Notes: generated from the sequence alone by a model not told the origin. A stretch of 64,000 nucleotides of DNA from Pedobacter sp. ISL-64 (GCF_018613605.1 NZ_JAGGPU010000001.1:372001-436000); one strand, 5' to 3'; positions 1 to 8,102 are shown, counted from the first letter of the stretch. Made by a program: numbers and translations.

Positions 1-225
1 TTAGATCATAATAAATATAAGCAACATCATGTATTTAAATTGATGATGCCGTTAAATTGTCCTGGGGTGCCGGACGAAATTTTAGACCCCTCCAAAACAT
101 GGAGCAATCAGGAAGAATACTTTTTGAAAGCCTACGAACTGTCGGATGCCTTTACTGAGAATTTCAAGCAGTTCGAACTGACAAAAGTACCAAAAAGCAG
201 ACACGAAGCGTTAAAATTATGTTAA
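1..225 (+). CDS. pckA: Phosphoenolpyruvate carboxykinase (ATP), 3' end only
   Basis: Frame 1 is open from the first base to the TAA at 223-225, so this is the C-terminal 74 residues of a gene that starts outside the window. The piece reads through CPGVPDEILDPSKTW and then a helix containing FTENFKQF. This matches the end of ATP-dependent PEP carboxykinases, which usually carry CPGVP-E-L-P-TW followed by a helix ending N-F-F. The enzyme converts oxaloacetate and ATP to phosphoenolpyruvate in gluconeogenesis. An internal ATG near base 43 could be mistaken for a start, but the homology-like sequence continues upstream of it. The active site is not in the window, so the call rests on the C-terminus alone. 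Confidence 0.8.
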   Translation, partial: LDHNKYKQHHVFKLMMPLNCPGVPDEILDPSKTWSNQEEYFLKAYELSDAFTENFKQFELTKVPKSRHEALKLC

Positions 226-297
226 ATGCACTTTAAAATGCATTTTTTGAGCGAAAAATTTGCAATTCGATTTTTTTTTAGTTTTTATTGTGAAAGA

Positions 298-324
298 ATT
301 GCCTCGGCTGGGGCAATTTTTTTG
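298..324 (+). terminator. Intrinsic terminator after pckA
   Basis: An 8-bp stem (ATTGCCTC at 298-305 with GGGGCAAT at 310-317, one T-G pair) closes a GGCT loop and runs into seven Ts. It lies 73 bases after the pckA stop and separates it from the exbB operon. Confidence 0.75.
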
Positions 325-393
325 TTATACACCCTAGGTGATTTACCGAAACTAAATTCTAAGTAACGATTTAATTGCTTATTGATTTATTAA

Positions 394-423
394 TTTGTAA
401 TTTAAAATCAATTTATAAATTTG
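394..423 (+). promoter_or_regulatory. Promoter of the exbB operon
   Basis: TTTG at 394-397 and TAAATTTG at 416-423 are 18 bases apart, close to the Bacteroidetes consensus TTTG-N19-21-TAnnTTTG. Transcription would start near 430, giving a leader of about 95 nt before exbB. The same boxes with the same spacing recur ahead of nuoB. The rest of the 226-523 gap is AT-rich with nothing else recognised. Confidence 0.55.
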
Positions 424-523
424 TTTTTCGCAACAATTTCGGATATGAAACGTTGAGTGTAGTACAAAAGAAAAAAACAGCTAAAAATTAAAAACAAGAA
501 CTAAAACTAAAATTTCAAAAAAA

Positions 524-1354
524 ATGGCAAACGCACCAAAACCAACAACTGTTAAAAAAGAGAGCTCTTCTAGCGCTTCAAATGTATTTGCAACATTCGT
601 TATTCCAATTTGTATTATCATTGGATTCTGTGTTTGGAGATTCGTATTCGGAGAAGGAAGTAACTTTATCGATGGTGACAGAGAAAAATTACCATTACCT
701 GGTAACTATCTTGGAACAGCTTACAAAGGAGGTCCTATCGTAGCGATCTTAGTTGGATTACTATTAGTAGTAATTGTATTCTCTATCGAACGTTTCATCG
801 TTATTGGTAAAGCAAGTGGAAAATCTAGCTTAGACACTTTCATTCGCAAAGTACAAGGTTTATTAAGCGCAGGTAACATCGAAGCAGCAAAAGCTGAGTG
901 TGATAAACAAGAAGGTTCAGTTGCTAACGTAATTAAATCTGGCTTGAAAAAATACAGTGAAGTTGAAGCAGATACCAATATGGATGTTGAACAATCAATC
1001 GTTGCAATCCAAAAAGAGGTTGAAGAAGCTACAGCTTTAGAAATGCCAATGTTAGAGCAAAACTTAACAGTAATTGCAACTTTGGTATCAATCGGTACAT
1101 TAGTAGGTTTATTGGGTACAGTAACAGGTATGATCCGTGCATTCGCCGGTTTAGCAAACTCTGGAGCACCAGATCAGTCAGCATTAGCGGTAGGTATCTC
1201 TGAGGCATTGATCAACACTGCGACAGGTATCTTGGTTTCTACTGTGGCAATTATCATGTATAACGTATTAACTTCTAAAATCGACAAGTTAACTTACGCT
1301 ATCGATGAGGCTGGTTTCAGCATCGTTCAAACATACGCTAGTTCGCATAAATAA
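524..1354 (+). CDS. exbB: MotA/TolQ/ExbB proton channel family protein
   Basis: This is the proton channel subunit of the TonB energizing complex in the inner membrane. The 276 residues have an N-terminal membrane segment at about 22-43, a second at about 67-93, a long cytoplasmic domain, and two more at about 180-205 (with LVGLLGTVTGMIRAF, the conserved ExbB/TolQ region) and 228-250. It is longer at the N-terminus than classical three-segment ExbB, as is common in Bacteroidetes. It is the first gene of a compact operon with two ExbD proteins and TonB, so a TonB rather than a flagellar or Tol role is likely. The ATG follows an A-rich stretch without a clear Shine-Dalgarno. Confidence 0.92.
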   Translation: MANAPKPTTVKKESSSSASNVFATFVIPICIIIGFCVWRFVFGEGSNFIDGDREKLPLPGNYLGTAYKGGPIVAILVGLLLVVIVFSIERFIVIGKASGKSSLDTFIRKVQGLLSAGNIEAAKAECDKQEGSVANVIKSGLKKYSEVEADTNMDVEQSIVAIQKEVEEATALEMPMLEQNLTVIATLVSIGTLVGLLGTVTGMIRAFAGLANSGAPDQSALAVGISEALINTATGILVSTVAIIMYNVLTSKIDKLTYAIDEAGFSIVQTYASSHK

Positions 1355-1432
1355 GAATTTTGAAAAAATTTTTACCGGCTTTATGGAAAACCGGAAAAAA
1401 GATCATCATTATTAAAACTAGTAAAAAATATT

Positions 1433-2047
1433 ATGCCTAGAATTAAAGTTAAAAGAACAAGTACAGTAACAGATATGACTGCCATGTGTGATGTGGCTTC
1501 ATTGTTACTTACTTTCTTCATCTTAACTGCTACAGCAAGGCAACCAGAACCACTAGCCGTTTCTACACCTTCATCGACGTATGAGTTTAAGGTACCGGTA
1601 GAAAACAATGCGACATTAACCATTGGGCAAGGGAAAGTTTTCTTTGAAGTAGCAGGTACAAAAGTAAGAGCGAAAACATTAGAACTAATGGGCGAACAGT
1701 ACAAAATATCGTTCACACCGTTAGAGATACAACGCTTTTCGAACATAGGAAGTTTCGGCGTTCCGATCCAGAGTTTAAAATCACTTATTGCTTTAAATGG
1801 TGGTGATCGTATGAAACCAGGGGTACAACCTGGTATACCTTCAGATTCGACTGACAATCAGTTAAACGATTGGGTTTTAAATGCGCGTAGAGCAACTAAG
1901 GAGCTTAATAATCAGGATATGCGTATCAGTATCAAAGGTGATGCAAAAGAAGAATATCCGGTAGTTAAAAAGATTATTGATGTACTTCAGAAACAAAGTG
2001 TAAACAAGTTTTTATTGGTTACCAACTCTGAAGCTAAAAAGAAATAA
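1433..2047 (+). CDS. exbD: Biopolymer transporter ExbD, first copy
   Basis: A 204-residue ExbD/TolR family protein: a short cytoplasmic N-terminus, one membrane helix at about 18-36 and a periplasmic domain. The helix begins with DMTAMCDVASLLLTFFILTA, and the Asp in CDVASLL matches the essential ExbD proton-pathway Asp. The periplasmic part is longer than in the second copy. It lies 78 bases after exbB and 3 bases before the second exbD. The two copies are clearly diverged and may form a heteromeric stator. The family is certain; the division of work between the copies is not known. Confidence 0.9.
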   Translation: MPRIKVKRTSTVTDMTAMCDVASLLLTFFILTATARQPEPLAVSTPSSTYEFKVPVENNATLTIGQGKVFFEVAGTKVRAKTLELMGEQYKISFTPLEIQRFSNIGSFGVPIQSLKSLIALNGGDRMKPGVQPGIPSDSTDNQLNDWVLNARRATKELNNQDMRISIKGDAKEEYPVVKKIIDVLQKQSVNKFLLVTNSEAKKK

Positions 2048-2050
2048 GAA

Positions 2051-2557
2051 ATGGCAGAATTAAACACAGGCGGGAAGAAAGCCACCCCAAGGGTTGATAT
2101 GACTCCGATGGTGGATCTAATGTTTCTTTTGGTAACATTCTTTATCTTAACAACGGTAATCTCTACGCCTCAAGCGATGGATATTGCAAAGCCAGATAAG
2201 AACGAAAAGTTACCTGAGAACAGATTGGAGCTGAAAGCAAGTAAAACAATGACTATTTTGTTGGGTAAAAGCAATAAGGTAGCATGGTACATGGGAGTAG
2301 CTGGCGAAAGCGCACCAACTATAGAATCTGGTTCACAAATCGAAGATGCTATTGTTAAAAATAGAAAGGCAGCTGATGCCTCGGGCGTTGCTGGAGACTT
2401 TGTTGTACTGGTAAAACCAACATCAGGTTCTACATTCCAAAACTTTGTAGATATGATGGATGAGCTGGAAATTCTTAAAGTTAAGGTTCGTCAGATTGAT
2501 GATGATAACATCCTTGACAATGAGAAGCAGTTCATGAAAGAAAAAGGAATTTTATAA
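2051..2557 (+). CDS. exbD: Biopolymer transporter ExbD, second copy
   Basis: A 168-residue ExbD/TolR family protein. Residues about 16-38 form the single membrane helix with DMTPMVDLMFLLVTFFILTT, nearer the classical ExbD consensus than the first copy, and the Asp of MVDLMF is the expected proton carrier. The periplasmic domain follows. It starts 3 bases after the first exbD stop and ends 18 bases before tonB, so the three are almost certainly co-translated. Together with ExbB it should power the TonB-like protein encoded next. Confidence 0.92.
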   Translation: MAELNTGGKKATPRVDMTPMVDLMFLLVTFFILTTVISTPQAMDIAKPDKNEKLPENRLELKASKTMTILLGKSNKVAWYMGVAGESAPTIESGSQIEDAIVKNRKAADASGVAGDFVVLVKPTSGSTFQNFVDMMDELEILKVKVRQIDDDNILDNEKQFMKEKGIL

Positions 2558-2575
2558 TCAGTAAAACCAATAGTT

Positions 2576-3394
2576 ATGTCGAAGTTAGATATATTCAGAA
2601 AAGAATGGCTTGAAGTGGTTTTTGCAGATAAAAACAAAACCTACGGTGCGTATCAATTGCGTAAAAGCAATGGTGCCAACACCTCAAAAGCATTAATTAT
2701 CGGCTCTATTATATTTATTGTGTTATTTTTCTCTCCTAAAATCTATAGCCTGATTAAAGGCTCAATGGATCATGAAGATGAGCAATTAAAAGCACAAGAA
2801 GTAATTTTAGCGCCACCACCACCAGTAGATCCTAAAACACCGCCACCACCACCGGTAGAGCCACCACCACCAAAAGTTGACCAGGTGAAAATGCCACCTC
2901 CAATTGTAAAACCAGATATCGAGGTTCGTGATGAACCACCTACGGTTGAAAAATTGAAGGAAGCAGATCCAGGGCAGAGAGATATTAAAGGTGACCCAAC
3001 AGCAGATATTGTTATCGCTGAACCGGTAGGTGAAGGACCAAAAAGAGAAGCTGCTGTTGCGGTTGATGATAATAAAGTTTACGACTTTGTTAGTATTGAG
3101 AAACAACCAGAATTCCCTGGAGGTATCTCTAAGTTTTATGGATACTTAAGTAAAGCAATAAAGTACCCGCCAATGGCACAAGAAAACAACGTTCAAGGTA
3201 AAGTATTTTTATCTTTCGTTGTTGAAAAAGATGGTAAATTAACAGATATCACAGTTACCCGTGGTTTGGGTAGCGGAACTGATGAAGAAGCCATCCGTGT
3301 ATTGAAAGCTAGTCCACGTTGGAACCCAGGTATCCAAAATGGTAAGCCGGTAAGGGTAAAATACAACATCAACGTTAACTTTACATTGAACTAA
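2576..3394 (+). CDS. tonB: Energy transducer TonB
   Basis: A 272-residue TonB protein linking the ExbBD motor to outer-membrane TonB-dependent receptors. It has a cytoplasmic N-terminus of about 40 residues, one membrane helix at about 41-58, a proline-rich periplasmic spacer at about 79-125 with repeated PPPP runs, and a C-terminal TonB domain at about 180-272. That domain has PEFPGG, YPPMAQENNVQGKVFLSFVV and the closing VNFTLN strand. The long N-terminal segment before the helix is typical of Bacteroidetes TonB. The proline run makes long open frames on the opposite strand, which are artefacts. Confidence 0.93.
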   Translation: MSKLDIFRKEWLEVVFADKNKTYGAYQLRKSNGANTSKALIIGSIIFIVLFFSPKIYSLIKGSMDHEDEQLKAQEVILAPPPPVDPKTPPPPPVEPPPPKVDQVKMPPPIVKPDIEVRDEPPTVEKLKEADPGQRDIKGDPTADIVIAEPVGEGPKREAAVAVDDNKVYDFVSIEKQPEFPGGISKFYGYLSKAIKYPPMAQENNVQGKVFLSFVVEKDGKLTDITVTRGLGSGTDEEAIRVLKASPRWNPGIQNGKPVRVKYNINVNFTLN

Positions 3395-3400
3395 TAGTAG

Positions 3401-3628
3401 ATGTTAAATTTTGATATTTTTAAGCAAAAATCGCCTAAACAGCGGTTTTTGCTCATTTTAGGCCTTGTCATGTTCGTTTTTTATGTGGTATTGGGCTTTG
3501 CATTTATATTTTATGAGCCAATTGCCCTGCGCTTGAGCACTATTCCGCAATGGGGCCGCATCACAATCGGTATCTTCTTAATTATTTATGCATTTGTAAG
3601 ACTTTTAAGCCTTGGAAGGCGCGATTAA
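3401..3628 (+). CDS. Small two-helix membrane protein
   Basis: A 75-residue protein of unknown function, with hydrophobic helices at about 16-36 and 45-65 and a basic C-terminus (LGRRD). It starts 6 bases after the tonB stop and ends 8 bases before the next start, inside the TonB operon. Its coding status is supported by this packing, since no other frame fills the space. The position suggests a membrane accessory of the TonB complex, but this is inference. Confidence 0.7.
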   Translation: MLNFDIFKQKSPKQRFLLILGLVMFVFYVVLGFAFIFYEPIALRLSTIPQWGRITIGIFLIIYAFVRLLSLGRRD

Positions 3629-3636
3629 TCATTTCA

Positions 3637-4542
3637 ATGAAAAATTTCCTTTTAATATTTTGTGTACTAGCTTTACTTGTATCCTGCAAGCGTAAAAATA
3701 AAGCCAATGCAGTTAAAGAAACCAGAACAAGCGGTACCTTGAAAATATTGGTTGATGAAAGTGTTGGACCGATTGTTCAAGATCAGATCGATATTTTTAG
3801 TTTGGATTATCCGGATGCAAAATTTCAGACAACAGTAAAACCTGAAGAAAAATTATTGCCTGCTTTTCTTAACGATAGTGTAAGGGTAATTATTTTACCA
3901 AGGTTATTAACCAAAGCAGAAGAAAAGTATTATAACCAGCGTAATATCAAAATCAACTCTTCGCGTTTTGCCATTGATGGTCTTGCTTTAATTACCAATC
4001 AGGGCAATATGGATAGTACAATTAACGTTAAAGAGGTGATTGATATATTACAGGGGAAGAAATCAGATAAAAAATTGGTCTTTGATAACGCTTATTCAAG
4101 TACCTTTCAATATTTTAAAGAGTTGGCCCATATCAGCCAATTTCCAGCTACAGGTGTTTACTCTAAAAATTCTAGCAAAGAAGTAATTAAACTTATTGCA
4201 GAAGATAAAAATTTTATTGGTATTTTGGGCGTGAATTGGATCACTGACAAAGATACAGAGATGAGCGAGTACCTTTCTCAAATAAAAGTGCTGGGTGTAA
4301 AGAATGTAAAAGGCAAGGTAGGAGACGATCAGTTCTATAAACCAACTCAAGATAACTTAATTAACGGTGTTTATCCTTTCTTAAGAAATATAAATATTAT
4401 AGATTGCGAGGGAAGAGATGGTTTAGGCACAGGATTTGCAACATGGTTAAGAAGTCAGAGGGGACAATTGATTGTACTTAAATCTGGACTTGGCCCGCAT
4501 AAATTAATGCCAAGGCAAATTAACCTGACAAAAGGAAATTAA
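3637..4542 (+). CDS. PstS-like substrate-binding lipoprotein
   Basis: A 301-residue protein with a lipoprotein signal (LLVSC, Cys at about 18) followed by a periplasmic binding protein fold of the phosphate-binding PstS type. TLKILVDESVGPIVQDQI resembles the first strand and helix of PstS-like proteins. The chosen ATG at 3637 gives a good signal peptide; the frame is open back to 3550, but that stretch overlaps the previous gene. No PstC, PstA or PstB genes are nearby. It lies between tonB and the TPR gene, so it probably does not work in a standard phosphate ABC importer. The family is fairly sure, the ligand unknown. Confidence 0.75.
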   Translation: MKNFLLIFCVLALLVSCKRKNKANAVKETRTSGTLKILVDESVGPIVQDQIDIFSLDYPDAKFQTTVKPEEKLLPAFLNDSVRVIILPRLLTKAEEKYYNQRNIKINSSRFAIDGLALITNQGNMDSTINVKEVIDILQGKKSDKKLVFDNAYSSTFQYFKELAHISQFPATGVYSKNSSKEVIKLIAEDKNFIGILGVNWITDKDTEMSEYLSQIKVLGVKNVKGKVGDDQFYKPTQDNLINGVYPFLRNINIIDCEGRDGLGTGFATWLRSQRGQLIVLKSGLGPHKLMPRQINLTKGN

Positions 4543-4620
4543 ATTAAAAATTATAAATTGAACCACGAAGTAAATCTAAAGAGACACTTCATTTTTATTA
4601 AATAAAAAAACAGAATATCC

Positions 4621-4652
4621 GATGAAACCTGCATGGCTATGCAAGCTTCATC
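4621..4652 (+). repeat. Hairpin in the leader of the TPR gene
   Basis: GATGAA and TTCATC at the ends and TGCAT/ATGCA inside pair to form a hairpin with a GGCT loop and a small mismatched region. It lies in the 134-base gap between the PstS-like gene and the TPR gene. No T-run follows, so it is unlikely to be a terminator; it may be a processing or stability element. Confidence 0.4.
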
Positions 4653-4676
4653 ACCATTAAAAAACAATAAAGAACT

Positions 4677-6398
4677 ATGAAAATTTTAAAGAAAGCAATA
4701 ACCTTAAATGTAGGTTTGGTGTTGATGGGTTCTGCAGTTTTTGCTCAAGATTTAAATGACGCGAAAAAAGCCATCGACGCGGAGCAGTATCAGAAAGCAT
4801 CATCAATGCTTAAGTCATTGGTGAGCTCAAAAGCAACTGATGGTAATAACTATTACAATCTTGGTTTGGTTTATTTGAAAACCGGTTATATTGACTCGGC
4901 CAGAACCGTATTTACCAAGGGTATTACCGCTGATCCAAAAAACAACTTAAACTTAATTGGTTTAGGTGAAGCAGATATGTTATCTAATAACCCAACTTCT
5001 GCTAAAACTAATTTCGACAAGGCAGTAGCTTTGGCAGCAAAAGATTACAAAACTTATTTGTATATCGGTAAAGCTTATTTAGCACAGGATAAACCTAGTG
5101 ATGATGTATCTAAACCTGATTTTACTAGCGCTTTGGCTAACATTACCAAAGCTGATGAATTAGATTCTAAAGATAAGGATGCGGAAGTTTTCTTGGCACA
5201 AGGTGATGCTTATGCGTTACAGAAAAAAAATTCAGAGGCATTAGGCCCTTATATGCGGGTTGGTGATGTTGATCCAAATAACAGGAGAGCCAAAACGCAG
5301 ATTGGTAAAATGTACAAAGAATCTAGGGCTTTTCCTGAGGGTGAAAAAGAATTACAAGATGTAATTGCTGCTGATGCAAACTATGGCCCTGCTTACCGCG
5401 AGTTAGGTGAGTTATACTTACAATGGAGTAGCTTTGGTACAGATAAAGAAAAAGCAGCAAAAGCGATTGAGAATTATAAAAAATACATGGATTTAACTGA
5501 TAAATCTTTGGAATCTCAATTGCGTTATGCTCAATTTTTATTCTATGCAAAAGATTTCAAAACCTTAGAGCAAGTGGCCACTTCTTTGCAAGTTCCAGCA
5601 AATAATCCAAAGGCAAACACAGTAGCTAGACTTAAAGGCTGGGCCGCTTATGAGAATAAGAATTATCCAGCAGCTTTAACAAGCATGACCGAGTTTTTTG
5701 CCAAAGAAAAGGATAAATCTAGAATCTTAGGAAACGATTATCTTTATTTAGGAAAATCACAATTGCAAGCTGGTCAAGATAGTTTAGCCGTAAAAAATAT
5801 TATTGAGGCTGCTAAAATTGATTCAAACAATGCCGACGCTTTGGCGGAAGCTGGTTTAGCTTTAATGAAGGCAAAGAAATATGCTAAATCCGCTGAACTT
5901 TTCCAAATGGCCATTAAATATAATCCTAATGGAAAAGGATCGCTTACTAATTACTACTATTTAGGTCAAACTAGATTCTACGAAGCTTACATTGCCCAGA
6001 AAGAGAAAAAACCGCTTAATACTGTTGCATTAGTTGAGGCAGATTCTGCTTTAAGCCATTTAGCTAAAGTTTCTCCAGAATTTGCCTTAGGATACTTTGT
6101 AAGAGGAAGAATTGCAAATTTAGTAGATGACAAAGCTAATCCAAAGGGAACCGGAATACCATACTTTGAGAAATATGTGAGTTTGGTAAAACCTGAAGAA
6201 GTAGCTGCAAATAAGACTAACTTATCAGAATCTTATAATAACATTGGCGCTTGGTATTCGGATAAGGATAAAGCTAAGGCCATTGATGCTTTCACCAAAA
6301 GTCTGGCATTAGATCCTGCAGACACTTACGCTGCGGCTAGATTAAAAGAGTTACAATCACCTGCACCTGCTGCAAAACCAAAAGCTAAAGGTAAATAA
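4677..6398 (+). CDS. Secreted tetratricopeptide-repeat protein
   Basis: A 573-residue protein with a cleavable signal peptide (about residues 1-23, ending AVFAQ) and at least eight TPR-like helical pairs, for example YYNLGLVYLKTGYIDSARTVF and NNIGAWYSDKDKAKAIDAF. It ends in an Ala/Pro/Lys tail. TPR superhelices bind proteins, so a periplasmic scaffold role with the TonB/ExbBD complex is plausible from its position. It follows the PstS-like gene and is closed by a strong terminator at 6421-6450. It has no catalytic motif. Confidence 0.8.
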   Translation: MKILKKAITLNVGLVLMGSAVFAQDLNDAKKAIDAEQYQKASSMLKSLVSSKATDGNNYYNLGLVYLKTGYIDSARTVFTKGITADPKNNLNLIGLGEADMLSNNPTSAKTNFDKAVALAAKDYKTYLYIGKAYLAQDKPSDDVSKPDFTSALANITKADELDSKDKDAEVFLAQGDAYALQKKNSEALGPYMRVGDVDPNNRRAKTQIGKMYKESRAFPEGEKELQDVIAADANYGPAYRELGELYLQWSSFGTDKEKAAKAIENYKKYMDLTDKSLESQLRYAQFLFYAKDFKTLEQVATSLQVPANNPKANTVARLKGWAAYENKNYPAALTSMTEFFAKEKDKSRILGNDYLYLGKSQLQAGQDSLAVKNIIEAAKIDSNNADALAEAGLALMKAKKYAKSAELFQMAIKYNPNGKGSLTNYYYLGQTRFYEAYIAQKEKKPLNTVALVEADSALSHLAKVSPEFALGYFVRGRIANLVDDKANPKGTGIPYFEKYVSLVKPEEVAANKTNLSESYNNIGAWYSDKDKAKAIDAFTKSLALDPADTYAAARLKELQSPAPAAKPKAKGK

Positions 6399-6420
6399 TT
6401 AAAAAGTTAAATAATTTAGA

Positions 6421-6450
6421 AAAGGCAGAGTTTGGTTACTCTGCCTTTTT
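6421..6450 (+). terminator. Terminator of the tonB operon, overlapping the nuoA promoter
   Basis: A perfect 10-bp stem, AAAGGCAGAG at 6421-6430 with CTCTGCCTTT at 6439-6448, closes an 8-base loop and ends in a T-run. It lies 22 bases after the TPR stop. The loop contains the TTTG that appears to be the -33 box of the nuo promoter. Confidence 0.85.
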
Positions 6451-6462
6451 CTTTTATTTTTG
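6431..6462 (+). promoter_or_regulatory. Promoter of nuoA
   Basis: TTTG at 6431-6434 and TATTTTTG at 6455-6462 are 20 bases apart, an exact match to the Bacteroidetes pattern TTTG-N19-21-TAnnTTTG. The start would fall near 6469, about 12 bases ahead of the nuoA ATG. The upstream box sits in the loop of the preceding terminator. Confidence 0.7.
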
Positions 6463-6480
6463 CAACATAAAATAAATAAT

Positions 6481-6852
6481 ATGCAAGCGCAGAGTTCGGC
6501 TATAGATTTTTTACCAATTATATTTCAGGTAATTGTTGCTTTAGGTTTTGTGGTAACCACATTGGTTGCTACTCACTTTTTAGGTCCAAAACGTAAAACA
6601 AGTGATAAATTAGAAACTTTTGAGGCTGGTATTAAATCAGTAGGTAATGCACGTCAGCCTTTCTCTATCAAATATTTTGTAGTAGCCATCTTATTTGTAC
6701 TGTTTGATGTGGAGGTTATCTTTATGTATCCTTGGGCGGTTAATTTTCGTACATTACGGATGGATGGAATGATCGAAATGTTCATTTTCATGGGTACATT
6801 GTTGCTAGGCTTTATCTACGTAATTAAGAAAAAAGTTTTAGACTGGAACTAG
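6481..6852 (+). CDS. nuoA: NADH-quinone oxidoreductase subunit A
   Basis: A 123-residue membrane subunit of respiratory complex I with three helices at about 9-31, 64-84 and 95-116. The family motif KxxxFEAG appears as KLETFEAGIKSVG, and FDVEVIFMYPWAV follows in the second helix with its conserved acidic residues. ATG at 6481 is chosen over the TTG at 6460, which lies inside the -7 box. It is the first nuo gene and is unusual in being separated from nuoB by 207 bases holding a repeat array, a promoter and a terminator. Confidence 0.95.
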   Translation: MQAQSSAIDFLPIIFQVIVALGFVVTTLVATHFLGPKRKTSDKLETFEAGIKSVGNARQPFSIKYFVVAILFVLFDVEVIFMYPWAVNFRTLRMDGMIEMFIFMGTLLLGFIYVIKKKVLDWN

Positions 6853-6912
6853 TCAGTTGGCAGTTCTCAGTTAGCAATTTCAAAACTGCGAACTGAAAGT
6901 TGAGAACTGAAA
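6853..6912. repeat. Period-7 word array, CAGTT/AACTG
   Basis: CAGTT occurs at 6854, 6861 and 6868, exactly 7 bases apart. The complement AACTG follows at 6884, 6891 and 6905, with a degenerate copy at 6898, again in 7-base register. The arms can fold on each other. The array begins directly after the nuoA stop codon (6850-6852). Confidence 0.75.
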
Positions 6913-6987
6913 ACCGAATGTGTATCACTTACACTAACTCATAGTCATTTTGGTTATTTAGAAAGGTTCTAAATCGAGTAAAGCTAG

Positions 6988-7017
6988 TTTGTTTGCCTTT
7001 AAAATATTGTAAATTTG
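6988..7017 (+). promoter_or_regulatory. Second promoter, ahead of nuoB
   Basis: TTTG at 6988-6991 and TAAATTTG at 7010-7017 are 18 bases apart, the same boxes and spacing as the exbB promoter. Transcription would start near 7024, inside the 5' arm of the hairpin at 7019-7043, so these transcripts would lack a full terminator stem. Confidence 0.55.
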
Positions 7018-7018
7018 T

Positions 7019-7049
7019 TGCTCATTCTGCAAAGGGATGAGCATTTTTT
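7019..7049 (+). terminator. Terminator between nuoA and nuoB
   Basis: TGCTCAT at 7019-7025 pairs perfectly with ATGAGCA at 7037-7043, with an 11-base loop and a run of six or more Ts (7044-7049). It ends 10 bases before the nuoB ATG. It would stop transcripts coming from nuoA but not those starting at the adjacent promoter. Confidence 0.6.
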
Positions 7050-7059
7050 GTTTATAAAC

Positions 7060-7602
7060 ATGAGTGAAATTAATATAGTTGATGCGCCTCCAGGAATAGA
7101 AGGATCTGGCTTTTTCGCCACTTCTCTTGATAAAGTGATTGGTTTGGCCCGCTCAAATTCATTATGGCCTTTACCTTTTGCAACTTCTTGTTGTGGAATC
7201 GAGTTTATGGCAACCATGGGTTCCCACTACGATCTTGGTCGTTTCGGTGCCGAACGCTTAAGTTTTTCTCCCCGTCAGGCTGATGTTTTAATGGTTATGG
7301 GAACTATCGCAAAAAAGATGGCCCCGGTATTAAAACAGGTTTATATCCAAATGGCAGAGCCACGTTGGGTAATGGCTGTTGGTGCCTGCGCAAGTAGCGG
7401 TGGTATTTTCGATACTTATTCCGTATTGCAAGGTATTGATGAGGTTATTCCGGTGGATGTTTACGTTCCGGGTTGTCCGCCAAGACCTGAAGCCATTTTA
7501 GATGGTTTTCAACGTATTCAGGATTTAGTGAAAAACGAGTCGGGCAGAAGAAGAAATTCTGATTATTACAAAGAACTTTTAGGTCAATACGGCATTAAAT
7601 AA
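7060..7602 (+). CDS. nuoB: NADH-quinone oxidoreductase subunit B
   Basis: The 180-residue peripheral-arm subunit that holds cluster N2, the last iron-sulfur cluster before quinone. The cysteines are visible in ATSCCGIEFMAT (adjacent pair), GACASSGG and YVPGCPPRPE. ATG at 7060 gives the usual N-terminus; the frame is open to 7015 but that stretch overlaps the terminator hairpin. Its stop codon overlaps the nuoC start by one base. Length and motifs are typical. Confidence 0.96.
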   Translation: MSEINIVDAPPGIEGSGFFATSLDKVIGLARSNSLWPLPFATSCCGIEFMATMGSHYDLGRFGAERLSFSPRQADVLMVMGTIAKKMAPVLKQVYIQMAEPRWVMAVGACASSGGIFDTYSVLQGIDEVIPVDVYVPGCPPRPEAILDGFQRIQDLVKNESGRRRNSDYYKELLGQYGIK

Positions 7603-8102
7603 TGGAAGAAACGACGCTAAATAATAATATTCTGGCAAAACTTAGCGATAAGTTTGGCGAAAAGGTAACCGGAGTTTCTGAGCCATATGGCTTATTAACT
7701 TTTGCAACCACCAAAGATGTTATCATCAATGTATTATCGTTCCTTAAAAACGATTTGAGTTTTAATTTCTTGACCGATATTACAGCGGTTCATTATCCTG
7801 GTAAAGATCATGGTATTGCAGTGGTTTACCATTTGCACAACATGGTAGAGAAAGTTAGGATTAGGATTAAGGTTTTCATTTCAGAACAAAATCCAACTAT
7901 CCCTACAGCAACAACTGTTTGGAAAGGTGCCAACTGGATGGAACGCGAAACTTACGATTTGTTCGGGGTTAAATTTGAAGGTCACCCTGATTTACGCCGT
8001 ATTTTAAATATGGACGATTTAGGTGTTCACCCGATGTTGAAACAATATCCATTGGAAGATCCGAACAGAGTAGATAAAAAAGACGAATTTTTTGGAAGGT
8101 AA
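7602..8102 (+). CDS. nuoC: NADH-quinone oxidoreductase subunit C
   Basis: A 166-residue NuoC (30-kDa subunit) that packs with NuoD in the peripheral arm. The C-terminal signature ERETYDLFGVKFEGHPDLRRIL is clear (here ERETYDLFG and GHPDLRRI). It overlaps nuoB by one base (TAATG) and ends 3 bases before nuoD. C and D are separate genes here, unlike the fused NuoCD of enterobacteria. Confidence 0.96.
   Translation: MEETTLNNNILAKLSDKFGEKVTGVSEPYGLLTFATTKDVIINVLSFLKNDLSFNFLTDITAVHYPGKDHGIAVVYHLHNMVEKVRIRIKVFISEQNPTIPTATTVWKGANWMERETYDLFGVKFEGHPDLRRILNMDDLGVHPMLKQYPLEDPNRVDKKDEFFGR

Noticed and set aside
721..978. Minus-strand frame within exbB
   Set aside because: It is a shadow of a conserved membrane protein gene.
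1381..1857. Minus-strand 158-codon frame opposite the first exbD
   Set aside because: It overlaps a strongly supported ExbD gene, starts at no evident promoter and has no recognisable domain.
2807..3106. Long minus-strand frame opposite the TonB proline-rich region
   Set aside because: It is the reverse of repeated proline codons (Trp/Arg-rich translation), lies inside tonB and has no family features.
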